DNA from: Antedon mediterranea
Taxonomy: Eukaryota > Echinodermata > Crinoidea > Comatulida > Antedonidae
Direction of reading: 5' to 3'
DNA: 64,000 nt
Assembly: GCF_964355755.1 (NCBI RefSeq)
Contig: NC_092675.1
Location: forward strand, 6,854,312-6,918,311
Shown: positions 48,229 through 60,400 of the stretch, piece by piece
Layout of the letters: each line of letters begins with the position of its first letter
How positions within the stretch are numbered: position 1 is the first letter of the stretch
Made by a program: the position numbers and the translations under genes
The notes under the pieces: model-generated
The model's input: only the letters and a program-made list of their open reading frames with translations
Databases searched by the model: none
What the model was told of the DNA's origin: nothing

Positions 48229-48672
48229 TTATTTATTTATTATTTGTTCACTTATGTATCTGTTTAATTAACAATCACTTCTTAATTTTACGTCACAGTA
48301 ATTTCCCAACACTTAGACAAATAGTTATTCAATCTCAACATAATATTGGTGTATTATATTTTTATATTAAATCTTGAATCTATCATACAATTTTATAATT
48401 ACAATTAGTTTTAATTCATTTAGATATTTAAAGTAGAACATTATATTGATGACAGTAGATCATCATTGGATAGCTTTCTAATTGTTGACACCCTGAACTA
48501 ACATTTTGGGTTGTAGGTCGTAGTGGACCTAATCTACTAAGGAAATCGATGGAGGAAACATACCATATCCGAACGTCCTGGCATGCGCACAAATAACTAC
48601 ACCACTAATTCCCAGATCCTAGATTACTCCATATCAAAAGCTTCCTTTTCTAGCCCATGCTAACTGATATGT

Positions 48673-51600
48673 TTAAGTTGGCGGAACAATATATGTTTTA
48701 CCAGTCTTATAGCAATATTCCTCAACTTCGGAACTGTCTTCCATAATAACACAGGAACCACCTGCGTAATGATACCCTGTACAGGATGCTATTCCCAGAC
48801 AAGCGTTTGCACAGTAAAGCAGACTACGACTTCGAAACTCCTTTACTCCTCCCCTAAGACAGGCATCGTCACCATTGACCAACTTGAAGGTTTTGGATTG
48901 AGGAACGGCTGACGTAAATAAAAACAATATGATGGTTATGGCATAGTATAATACAAATGCTGTAGTCAACTGGTATTTGGTTTCGAAGAAAACAAACTGT
49001 TATAATTTTTCTTTGCGACAAAAGGAAAGATCTACAAAACCGAAGAAGTTTAAAAAGATATTGGGTTGGAAAAGGATGGATGAAGTAAGGAGGTAAAGGG
49101 ACAACCTTCGGATAAAAGAGAAGAAAAAAAACGAAGATACATGGAAGATATTATGAGAGACAATGGCTGTAAGAGTTGCCATGAAGGGAGGAAGATCAAA
49201 ACGAAGATACTAGGGAGGTATTATGACGAACAATGACTGTAAGAGTTGCCATGAAGAGAGGAAAATCAAAACGAAGATACTAGGGAGGCATTATGACGAA
49301 CAATGGTTGTAAGAGTTGAGATGTAGATCAAGGTCAAAACTATAGTAAGTGAAAAAGAAAGAATGGAGAGAACAGAGAAGTATGTAAGAAGTAAACAATT
49401 GAATTCAGTAGAAGAGACAGATAACTTACGAATGCAACGAAAGCCGTCAGAATGAATAGTGTACAGTGGAGGATTACAACCACAGTAGTATCCAGTACCG
49501 TTACGGACACAAAATCCTCGCTCATCATCACAACGGTTTAATGTCGAGTTAGCACAAATGTCAAAATCTGTTGAAGAAAATAATATGCAGCAGGTTAACT
49601 TATTTACAAGGTTGATCTGGACATGGCGAATATGGAAGATAGAATCCTAGAGTCCGTTCGTGTAATGTTTTTTTTAAGTTGGCTAAATGATAAAAAAATA
49701 ATTCAGATTAACAACCTAAACATGTGAAACCATCTGAATCCAGCGTATAGCCTTGTAAACATGCGCACGTGTAGTCACCACCATTTGACATACATTGTCC
49801 ATACGTGTCATCACAGTTATTGAGGGTGGAATTTGAACAAGCATTGACTAAAAATAAACATAATAAATTCACTCTTATTAGTTCTACTACAAAAACATAC
49901 GTGGAAGTTTAACGTACTAGAGTCATGCTAAAAATCATATTCGTCAGTTTTTGAGTACGCGTCAAATGTGTTTTCATGATGCTACTAAGAGAAATTGAAT
50001 TAAAATTTAGGCAGTTCCAAAATTGGTTATGAATTGTCATCTTAAATTTAAGAAAAGTTAATAAGCATCATGATAAATGCGTTCGTTCGTTTGCGCGCGC
50101 AACGCACGTTAGTTGACCAATCACAAGTGATAGTTCGGATGATCACTCACTTCGTGGTTGGTCAAATTACTTGCGTTGCGCCTACTTGCCTCCGTTGCGT
50201 TTTAGTTGGAAGTAAACTTCTATCCTGCTCTAGACCTTAACTTACTTAAGCAGGTGTGGTTATCGTTTTGCAAAATGTAGTTGGTATCACATCCGCATTT
50301 ATAACTGATGTCCGTGTCTGTAGGAGTGCAGTATCCATGTTGCTGATCACAGTTATTCAGAGCCGAATCGAAGCATAGATCAACTTTAAAATATCAGAAA
50401 AAAGGTAAGAATAATCACAAACGTCAAGGTTACCTCAGAAGCAATGATGTAGTAATAGAAACGAATGCTTATTCACATCATACGGTACATTTACTTATTT
50501 ATTGGTTCAATCAAAATATCAATTTAAGCAACCAAAAGTAAAAAAAACAATCTGGAACCGTCATTTTAGTCCAAAAAAGGAAAAATCAAACGGAATAATC
50601 CTACTGTATATAGGACTCTAAATGGAATTGGTGGTGATATTAGTAACGTTTTAGTGAGTTATGGTTGTAATGCTAATAGTGGTACATCAATACAATGTTT
50701 GGCGGTAGCTTTAGTACTGTATTGGTAGTACCGGTACGGATGTCATACCTGTACAAGACTCTCCATCAGTTTTAAGAGTGTAACCAGAGTTACACCCGCA
50801 GTAGTAATTAGTACCATTATTGTTGCATACACCATTTGTGACGTCACAAGTATTTCCAAGAGCACAAATATCAGGTTCTAAAAGAAAAAATATCCTGTAA
50901 TGATAACTAATTTTGTAATAAGGTATTACAGTCATATACCAAGGTTAACGTACAGTAATATAAATTATTATTTATACATCAGCTTCTGCTACGGATATCT
51001 AGCTGCAAATGCCTGCTTATACTAGGACTATAATGAACGACGATAAATAGATATACGTTTTCCTTACAGAAATCAAAATAAATTAAAAAGGTTTTCATAT
51101 TAGAACTAAAGGATATCCATTGATACTGTATTCAATCAAAATGATTTTTGGTATACACACCTGAGCCAAACACTTGTACTTCACATAGCTGGACAGGTGA
51201 ATCCGTATTAGTGACCCTCAAATACCTGCCACTGACTGCCGAGCATGACCTTTCAATCTTTGGATTTGCGTAAATATCATCATTTAAGCTAAAAGGTGTA
51301 CCGCATTGAATGCATGAAGAGTTGTTTGAACCAGTACAAATATTTACGACGGCTGATGCTAGCTGTTCTCTTGAACCATCTACGACAAATTGAGAAATTC
51401 GAAACTATTCTTTGTACTGAACAACTTTACAATACAGCATGATTATCGTCTGGAAACAAAAAGCCACAGCCATGTTAAATAATGGATAAACAAAAATAAA
51501 TGAATGGAAATTAAAACAAAGAGAAAAAATTGTATTTGAGCCGCGGCATAAAGATGAGATGGACATCAAAAGTTGGCTCCAGTTGAAAACACAATGTACC

Positions 51601-52469
51601 AAGAAAAGACTTGAAATGAAAACGAAGTTTGTATACAAATTAACATATATTTTTACCTGCCCTATTGTAAACTCTTATAGTTGTGACGGAGTACAATCTC
51701 CCCAAATCCACCATCCACCAATTAAAACTGTTACCCTCTGTGAACAGAAATTACTAATACATGAACACTCCATCCACATTTATTGATACTTATACACATA
51801 TTTTTATATTTTCCCTTTGATGTTTAGTTGCAAGGTGTTCAGTATAAAGAAAGACATCGCTTTCTCTTACCTGTTAACGAGCATGAACCGCGTGTCAAAT
51901 CGGTATCAAAATTACCGTCAATTGCTCGACTTGCGACATTACCGTCCACTGTTGTGCTCTGTGATGCTACCAGTCCGTCTAATATCTCCTCGTCTAATAA
52001 CAAAATAAAACAAATTTGGTTGAAAAGATTATTACTAAATGGTATCGGTACCAGATCCAATAGATATCTGTCTCCAATAGATATCTGTCTTATTACTATT
52101 TCATCTAAGCACCACTCACAATATATTTCAACTAAGCATTGAGCTACTAGGCATACATATACAAACGTTTAAGATTGTTGAGTTCGTCCTATGAAATGCA
52201 GGCTTTTTACCATGAGGAAGATAACACTAAAAGAAGGTTTATTAAAAAAATGTCCAAACAATATTGTCTGAGCTGGTTTGCTACATGGAAATGTCCTACC
52301 TACATAACATTTAAATAGATAAACAGCTGTTTCTGTCCAAACAATGTATGTGTGTTTCAACATGAAAAGGTCTACACGAACAAATATGAATTTGTAATGT
52401 CTTACCTTGAGACGCTACCCCACCACTGTAGAATAGTATAACAACGAAAATACTGAACATTTTAAACAT
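48673..52469 (-). CDS. Secreted F-type lectin / 4 x EGF / PAN protein, gene B
   Basis: Nine exons (minus strand): 52,406-52,469; 51,871-51,993; 51,657-51,737; 51,161-51,379; 50,749-50,877; 50,246-50,383; 49,716-49,847; 49,430-49,567; 48,673-48,908. All splice sites are GT-AG and all introns phase 1; the product has 419 residues. Signal peptide MFKMFSIFVVILFYSGG; F-type lectin-like domain (VASRAIDGNFD, GSC, NWWMVDLGRLYSV, RSCSAVSGRYLRV, LCEVQVFG); four EGF-like modules, one per exon (opening at CALGNTC, CFDSALNNC, CSNSTLNNC and CANSTLNRC); a PAN/apple-like C-terminus (CANACLGIASC...CVIMEDSS). EGF2 is two residues longer than in gene A. All EGF modules keep their cysteines. No transmembrane segment follows, so secretion is expected. 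The role is unknown; recognition or adhesion is inference from the domains. Confidence 0.9.
49125..49325. repeat. 70-bp minisatellite, gene B intron 8, about 3 units
   Basis: The same 70-bp unit as in gene A, with about three copies, between the PAN and EGF4 exons. Confidence 0.88.
50080..50215. mobile_element. MITE family 1 relic in intron 6 of gene B
   Basis: Blocks GCGCAACGCACGTTAGTTGAC, AATCACAAGTGATAGTTCGG and GGTCAAATTACTTGCGTTGCG. It occupies the same position as the relic in gene A. Confidence 0.75.
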
Positions 52470-53878
52470 TATTATTAACAGATAATATATACGTCTTAAG
52501 TCACTGAAGATTAATTAGAAGATGCATCAACTTTAGGTAAAAGGAGATGACACCCTAACCCACATGAAGTTTACAAATTGATTTCGAGGTGTTTTCCATA
52601 TTCCATATACAATTGGCAGACCAACGCTGTTTACATTTGACTTGCAAATGCAGTATATTTTCATTTATGTAAATTGTTGACGTGTGGGGGCTAACAATTA
52701 TATTGTATCGACATGAAAAACAACACAACAACTTACTTGGTACTTTAAGAATAATACACAAGTTTTAGACTCTTAATTTAAAAATATTAAGTTGTATAGT
52801 TGTATTGGTATTAACATTAACATGGTATCTTTATTCTCTACTTACTATTTGGTGTTGAACGGTTATTAAATGAAACTGTAAAACACCTTATAGTAATATG
52901 CGTGCAAAGCATGAACAAAAGTGCTTGATACAGAGATAAATAATATTATTATTATACATTAAATATACACACATAGAAGAAACTCTACAAACTTGTATTG
53001 ACTTTTTAAAATATATAAAAATCAGTTTAATTAATCAAACATTGAAGAACACACTTTAAACGGGAAAAGTGTTCTGTTAAACTATTTCAAGCATAAAAGA
53101 CCACATGTACATCATGATGTACATCATTGTAAATTGTCAACACACACTGTGCTACAGACAGTGTACCGTGTGTTAAAAGTACAGCATTTATAGCAGACAG
53201 CAACGTGTATAACTTTCTATAGTTTTACAGATAGCACCTGTGGACAGTAGCAGAATCGGGTGAAAAGACACTAAACTTTACTCTCAAACGAAGAAAATTA
53301 TGAAAAAAAAGAAGATCATTTTTACAAACATTTGTGTTAAGTTATATTTTAAGCAAAGAGAATGTAAAACCTACTCTCAAACGGAGGAAAGTGTTGAAAA
53401 AGGATTATTTTTACAAACATCCGTGTTAAGCTTTATCAAGCATAGAGAAACTAAACCTATAGGCCTACTCTCAAACGGAGAAAATTCTAAAAAACGGGAT
53501 AATTTTTACAAACATTTGTGTTAAGTTATTTTAAGCATGGAGAAACTAAATCTATTCTGTCAAACGGATAAAATTCTAAAAAAAGGATCATTTTTACAAA
53601 CATTTGTGTAGAGAGAAACTTAACCCTATACTTTCAATGGCGGTGATTTTACCAATAAGAATTGTCAGATAATAGAATATCTACTATATGAATAGTTTTT
53701 CTAGTGTTGTCGTTGCCAGGAACAACAGTCAAGGTTGAACAAAAATGCATTATATAATTATCATAACAATGTACAATAACTGACATTTATTCACCGGAGT
53801 AAACAGTCGAATGACACATTATAATTAATTTTTAACAAGTATATAACCGTGTTGGTATTTCTCTCCGGAAAAGTGTTA
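52470..53878. other. Region between lectin gene B and the plus-strand gene
   Basis: 52,470-52,690 is the upstream flank conserved with gene A. 53,170-53,260 is a detached fragment of the LINE-unit sequence at 44,970-45,050. 53,270-53,640 is a minisatellite. The rest, up to the start codon at 53,879, is AT-rich and holds the presumed promoter of the plus-strand gene, where no clear element stands out. Confidence 0.6.
53270..53640. repeat. Minisatellite of about 90 bp, four units
   Basis: Four diverged units each contain CTCTCAAACGGAG (or a variant), TTTTTACAAACATTTGTGT and GCATAGAGAAACTAAAC-like text. The last unit is shortened. Confidence 0.85.
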
Positions 53879-55285
53879 ATGGCGTTGGATTCCGAATTTA
53901 TAAATCGTTTAAAATACGACAGTATTTCGAAAGAGCAGCGCTTTAAAGCTACAAAGAGAGGTATTGACAGTTACAGACAACTGGAACGTTTAGCTGAACG
54001 ACAGTGGCGCTCATGTTTAGGAGTTTCTGGTGCAGACGGTAAGACAAAACCTGGGACATTGAAAACTCAGGACGATAAAACGAATCAGATAGACTTAAAC
54101 TTAGGGGAAAGAAAGGAAATAGATCCACTTAAATGTACTGTCAATCAATCAGACGTGGAGGAGGAGTTTCAGAACAATTGTTTGCCACAAATGGTGACTA
54201 AAATTATTGATCAAAACGAAGAAAGAGACAATGGCAATGATACCTGTATTTCCAGAAATTTGGCTCAGAATACTAGCATGGAAACAGCATTAAATGCTCC
54301 GTCCAAGGAATTAGGAATAAGACATTACAGGCTCAAACCACTTAAAATCAGCAGAACGCGCCAACTCAGCACTTTTGGTAGAAATACTTGCAATGGACAT
54401 GACTCTGATACACAATCAAGTGGTGTCACCACTTTCAGGAGGACAAGGCGACTTGCAACTTCAAATTTCAGCAATAATAATGGTACTGTAGAGTATTCAC
54501 AACAATTGAAACTTCGACAACTGCAGAAGCAGCAGAATGAATACAAGAGAATGATGCATTCTGCTGAGGTTGATGATGATATTACAACTTCTTCAACGAC
54601 TTTCCTTCGACAGAAGACAGCGCTGTTACTTCGAAAGGTAGACACATTGCTCAAAGACCCGCATTCTAAAATAAAAACGCCAATATTTGAATATCAGGGG
54701 ACTAGTGTGAAAGAAGTGCGGACATCATCGCTGAGTGAAGATGATATATCCACTACCAGAGGCGGAGGCCTAATTGTAAAGGCAAAACCAAGAAGCCAAA
54801 ACTGTACTACAAAGAGTACACACACTGACGGTAAATTCATACATTCCATGACTATAAAACACTATAATAATTTATACAATTTAACCATAGACCTACACAA
54901 AACATTCTTTGTAAGAGGTAATTTCTTTTTTCTTGATTTGATTAATAAATGTTTTGTGTTTGGTAGGCCTAATCTATTTTAAAGATCAACAAACAAATAC
55001 AAGATTTACTTGTCTTTAAATTTAAATTACAGAAACGTATAACATATCTACTGTTTTATGCTGCATATAGTATTGTTAAGATCATTTTTTTCTATACATT
55101 TCCTTTTAAAGTAAAAGGTGCCAGTATGTGTCAGTTTCAATAAGTGGATGTTGATTTCAATGTCTATATTTTCTGCAGGACACAACGATCAAGATATTCG
55201 TTTGGTGCTTAAAAGTCTTTCTGTTCAACGTATCGACATACACGATAAATGCAGGACTTGGTTGGAAGTAAATCCTGTCAATTAA
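53879..55285 (+). CDS. Two-exon gene for an unrecognised, charged protein
   Basis: Exon 1 is 53,879-54,830 and exon 2 is 55,179-55,285, both joined in phase 1 (donor GTAAAT, acceptor CTGCAG), for 352 residues. The ATG at 53,879 is the first in the frame; upstream codons lack an ATG. There is no signal peptide or membrane segment. The N-terminus is helical and charged (FINRLKYDSISKEQRF, then SYRQLERLAERQW), followed by an acidic and Asn/Ser-rich middle. Around residues 205-230 there is a Gln-rich coiled-coil-like stretch (QQLKLRQLQKQQNEYKRM), and around 245-260 a second helix (TALLLRKVDTLLKD). I do not recognise the family; a cytoplasmic or nuclear scaffold-type protein is only a guess. A read-through form ending at 54,979 is possible if the intron is not spliced. 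Confidence 0.7.
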
Positions 55286-55399
55286 ACCCTAGATAAAATA
55301 CACCTGGATTCATGCTGATCATGCACGGACTGATGTTCATCTAAATATTTTCTTTAAACCATTCCATTTTTTAGTTAAGTTGTTTTTTCTTCTTATTTT

Positions 55400-55715
55400 G
55401 TATTTTCGGAAATCGCCCACTTGCTCGACGCATTTAGCCATAACCTCGACAATGGTTCGTGTCTCACTAGCTCCATGGTAGAACAAGTCTTCTCGTATAA
55501 GGACTATAAACCGTAGGTCCAGTGTACACATCTGGCTCGTGTGCACTTTAAAGAACCTAGTTAGTACATCTTTCGAGCAAGTATGGGTTATCCCGCTGTA
55601 CTAGTTCACTGTCACAAAATATGTCGCATATATATATACACTGGCCCCTCTGAAAAAACAGTTATAGACTGAAGAGGCTACCCAGTGTAAAGAATAAATA
55701 AATAAAATAAATTAA
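55400..55715 (+). mobile_element. tRNA-derived SINE downstream of the unrecognised gene
   Basis: It carries GTAGGTCCAGTGTACACATC and GTGCACTTTAAAGAACCTAG and ends in (AATA)n. It matches the SINE at 22,256-22,560. Its AATAAA-rich tail (55,690-55,710) could supply the poly(A) signal of the upstream gene. Confidence 0.8.
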
Positions 55716-57440
55716 ATACCTTTTTCAATATCTCATTGTCAAGTTTTATTCAAGGTAGGCCTTTGGGACCCACTATTCAGGGGAAAAGAACAAGAGGATT
55801 ATAAGTTGTAATACTACGGTCAACCACGATCCGATTCGATGGGTGTCCACTTAACAGGGGTGTACAGTACTGTATATTTATGTAATTTATTCTCATATCA
55901 TATTTTATTGTACAGTATGTACATTTTATTTTATTTGGATTATGAATATTTCTTTAATAATACGTTTCCTTCAAAGCACCAGACCAGAGTGCTCTTCCGT
56001 AATATTTCCTATCCAGGAATCCACATCCACCAGTAACTTAGTTATTAGTTAAATTTCTTTTTCGAATTAAACATGGTGATACAACACTTGATATTCCAAT
56101 GTAATAATTATTTATTGCAACACATTGACAAATTATTTACATTAATTAAAAATGAATACAACAAAAACTGTACTTTGTAGCTTGTTGTAATGAAACTAAA
56201 TATAACCTGTAAAAATAACATAAAAGTTTGTTACTATTTATTCAAAATATGAAAGTACACGGTTTTATTTGTTTATCACACTAGGTCTATAATAAGGTAT
56301 GTTTGAATACATCTTGTGGTTTGAACGCCTTTAGGGCACAAAAGTCGTTTGAGAATTTAGTAGTACGTTCATTATGAATGCTATTAGTAATCAAACAAAG
56401 GAAATAATAAACTATATAAAGATATTATATTAGAGTTTTTGAAGTTTCTTTACTACAGCTGGGATTCAACTTGCTTATACCACTCACTGTATTATATAAA
56501 TCATATTCAATCTCAATGTTGTATTAGAGTGAATATGAATATATATGTTGTAAATTAGTTTACACTAAAATGAAACCTGTAACACCAGCTTTTTACGAAG
56601 ATATGCTATTTTAATATTTTGCCCGCCATCGTGTAAAGGCCCATAAAAGAGCCCCCCCCCCACCCCCCATGGGGTTACAGATTGGGCAACAACGTTTTTC
56701 TGGTTTATTTTGACCCACTAAAGATATTTAGACAAGTTGCCAACTTTCATCACAAATTGCACACAGGACTTTTTTATGACGTCTTTAAACCTGACTAGAA
56801 GTCAAGATACTTAAGAAGTGCATAAAGCCTGGTTTCCATTAAAATCGCTACAGCGTTTCCATTAAAATCGCTACACGCGCAGATGTCGCCGACGCAATCG
56901 GGAAGGCTCCCCGATTCATCGCAGTCAAATCGGCAAAGTTCAACCATGTTCAACTTTGCCGATTTTGTCAGCGATGAATCGTATACGCGTACCAAAGAAT
57001 ATTTAGCGCTCGATCGCGTACTAGATCCCCGATAAATTCTAGCGTTTCCATAGAATCGCTACGCTCTGTCGTGTAGCAATTTTATGGAAACCAGGCTTTA
57101 GTGAAAAACCCGAGTTCTTTTTATCTATTTATCAACCTAAGATTTTGCACAACAAAACATGTAAAAATATTTGCTTTAGGTTATTTTGAAAACTGCCTGA
57201 AGCTAAATCATTGACTTAATTTGTTGCCAAGTTTTATAAATCTGACCCATGTGACACCAACCAACTGATAAAGACCACGCCAAAAAATTGTCTTTAAATT
57301 GAGGTACCTGCATTGATCAGTTTCAGCTCAATATTGTGTTTACTAATAAGTGATAAAAAATAAAAATTAAGCACCACCATCATACAAAAGGAAGAATTAT
57401 AGTATTTAACATCAATCTGAATATATTTCAATGGCAAGTC
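55716..57440. other. Intergenic region between convergent genes
   Basis: No exon is supported between the plus-strand gene and CCDC24. It contains an interrupted poly-C tract (56,651-56,668) and the MITE at 56,825-57,098. Confidence 0.6.
56825..57098. mobile_element. TA-flanked palindromic MITE
   Basis: Ends AAGCCTGGTTTCCAT / ATGGAAACCAGGCTT, each bordered by TA (56,823-56,824 and 57,099-57,100). There is a second inner palindrome, ATCGGCAAAGTTCAAC...GTTCAACTTTGCCGAT. It is GC-rich relative to its surroundings and non-coding. Confidence 0.8.
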
Positions 57441-60400
57441 TCATGTTTCTGTACTAGTCTTTACTTGATGTCTTAGTCGTTGTGATGAAAGAGTCCGTCG
57501 TACAAGAGGTTTGGCTGACGAGGGTGGGGATGGCCTAGCCGAAGATGGCGGGGAAGGCCTAGCTGATGATGGCGGGGAAGGCCTAGTCAATGATGGTGGT
57601 TGTGAAGGCCTAGCAGAAGATGGTATGGACGGTGTATTACAGTGGTTTGTCAAATGTCTTTTATTGGCTGAACCTGGAGGACTAGGCCCAGTGATGCGTG
57701 ACTCTGCACTTGCTTGCTTAGTGACATCTTGTTTTGCTGGGTTTCTTAACAAGCTGCTGGAAGATATTCTGTCAGAATTACACGCTAAAGATGGTGGTGA
57801 TGGTCGCCCTGCTGGCTTCAATGGCTTCAACTTTTTCCTATAATTAAGACAAAGTTTAATAATAAAATGTGAATATTAAAATTAACTTATCGCCACTACA
57901 TTGGGAACAGACGATTTAAGCAGAATGCCGTAGATGAAATGCAACCATATCAAATACTGAACAGCACAGATTGGTCAGGAGGGATCAAGGCCCAGCCACT
58001 TAATAATAAACCTAATCTACTTAATATGAAGTATAATTTATAAATACCAATTTACACAATAATTGATATGGATGTTGAATGGAAGGAAACAAGAAAAGTT
58101 AAAACAATTTAATAATAGATAATTATAACAAATGTTGAATAATTCATTGTGAACTACCGGATGTCATTGGAAACCAGGTAAAAATTCTGAGAAAATGCAC
58201 ACAAGGTGTGTATTATATTAAAAGTCTTCTCGGATAAGGACTATAAATCGTAGGTCCACATCCAGTATATGCATATTGCCCGTTTGCACTTTAAAGAGTA
58301 CTTTTGAGAAGAGTAGGGGGTTACCCCAGTTTACTAGTTAACATACACTGTCGTGGACAGATGTAATGACACCGTAGTTGGCTGCCGATGACACGATGTG
58401 ATCCTTAGGGAAGAAGAATGTTGTTGAAAAGGTGTACACAACTATATAGTTTTCGTAGGTACAGATAGGTGGAAACACTATTGTTGGAAGGGAATTTTCT
58501 TACATTGCCTCTGTTTTGTTATATTTTAGCACCATTATGGTTGGGCAATGTATGCAACTTCAAATACAGCTTCTGATCATCCAGTGGTTCAAATTTTAAA
58601 TTTATATTTCTTTCTCGTTTCTATTGAAGAACGCACTCTTATTCTGTTGAATTGCTAATATAGACCATCAAATTAAAGCTTAGGATAAGAGACAATAAGT
58701 AAAGAAAGGTTGCATACTTTGGTGAGCTTGGGAGATTCTTTGGATCTGTCTTTAACATAGCAGTGTTACTCCTACTGATCTCTACATTTTGCTGAAGTCT
58801 GTTTTTTTCCTCTTGCAGTTCTAAAAAAAAAATTACAGTTATTACAAAATGCAAACAAGTTATTTGTCATTGAGGTTAAATTTATAAAGTTATTAATATA
58901 CAATTTACTTTAGTGATCGGTTGAAAGAGTTTGTATTTGTTACTTGAACGTTGAAAAATGGGTTACTATTTGAATGTAAAATGACATTTAAAAAATTGTA
59001 AAAACTATTTGTTAAATATGTATTATATGAATACGAATACGAATAGAACTTTATTGCAATCGAAAGATTGAAGTTTAACAAAAGCGTTTCACTCAGAAAA
59101 ATAAAATGCAATATCAAAATATAAAAAACATTTAGAAAGGTAGTACTGTACAAACAATCAAAATATTAAAACAAAATTTCAAATAAATATTAGTTATCAT
59201 AAAAACTATATATATACATTCATAAAGTTAAAAACAAGTTTAACTGAAAACATCCAAAAATTGATATAGGCCTGCAGTATAAAAATTTAAAAATTTATAA
59301 AAATTTAAAAAAATCTTAAAAATTATTATGACTAAACTGTAAACAATTTGAGATTGTGACGGGTAAATAGTGCATGATTAAGAACTAACACGTATGGTGC
59401 ACCATCTAAATACTACTACTCTATATTTCGCTGCCAAAATCTGAGCACTGCCTTTTTACATGGTCTAACTTTTGACATTCAAATTAAATATAAGTTTACT
59501 TTAGAAAAATATGTGTGTTATAAAACAAACATATCAATTACTTAACAATTTGCAAAGTCAAAAGGTTAGAAACTATTTTTATTTTCCTTCTGTTTGTTTA
59601 AATTTAATATACAGTAATTCTGTGTATAACATCAATTTTCTGGCTAAACTACGGGCCTCACTGTGTCCAAATAGTACTATTAAAACTTTCACCTGATAAT
59701 GTAGGCTCTCTTGTAAAGGGAATTGAAGATTGACATCTAAAATCTTTTTCTTCTTCTAAACAACTTTGTAAAAATCGTATGTCATTTAGCAGTCTGGCTG
59801 TCTCGTCTGCTAATGAAGATCTAAAAGAACACAAATGTTGTACTTCGTACTTAATTTAAACTTCATAAAACAACGTCTTCATTTATTTTTAAAATGTTAT
59901 AAAATAAAGCCTTTTTTCAGAAGGGTTGGGTGTAAGAAATAAGAAAAAAAAGTTACTGTACCTTAATTCCTGGACAACCTGATCAATTTTGAAAACATTA
60001 AGATGGTCTTTGACAGCATCAACCTGATCACTGACATTAGAAGAAGCTGAAAGACTAAAGAGAAACAAGGATTTAAAATTTAAATTTAAATACTATGGTT
60101 AGTTTTAAAAGGTAAAAAATAGTGTCACAAAGACTGGAAATGAATAGCAGCTAGAGGCAGAAAACTAAACAAGAACAATATTCAATTTTTAAGTGTTTAA
60201 GATTCATTTCAAATAGTTACCTTTTTGTAAATATGTGTGTACTAATGTTAATTACTTAGTTGTCTTTGAATTATTTTTATTATATTGTTTTAGTAATTTC
60301 ACTATTATTGATAAATTAAACGTATTCGTTTTTTTAAAAATTACTAAAACAAATTGTTGTTCACGATCACTAAAATCACATTATAGTTCACGTAAAGGCC

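Larger units (their letters stand above)
43758..48571. repeat. 2,407-bp tandem duplication (two nearly identical units)
   Basis: Unit 1 is 43,758-46,164 and unit 2 is 46,165-48,571, at a constant offset of 2,407 bp. I noticed only two base differences (near 44,054 and 45,551 of unit 1). The left edge cuts the LINE reverse transcriptase; the right edge is in the 3' flank of lectin gene B. Either a very recent duplication or an assembly duplication would look like this. Confidence 0.92.

Noticed and set aside
57511-57843. Open frame on the plus strand across the last CCDC24 exon
   Set aside because: It is the antisense shadow of the Pro-rich repeat; splice sites and homology support the minus strand.
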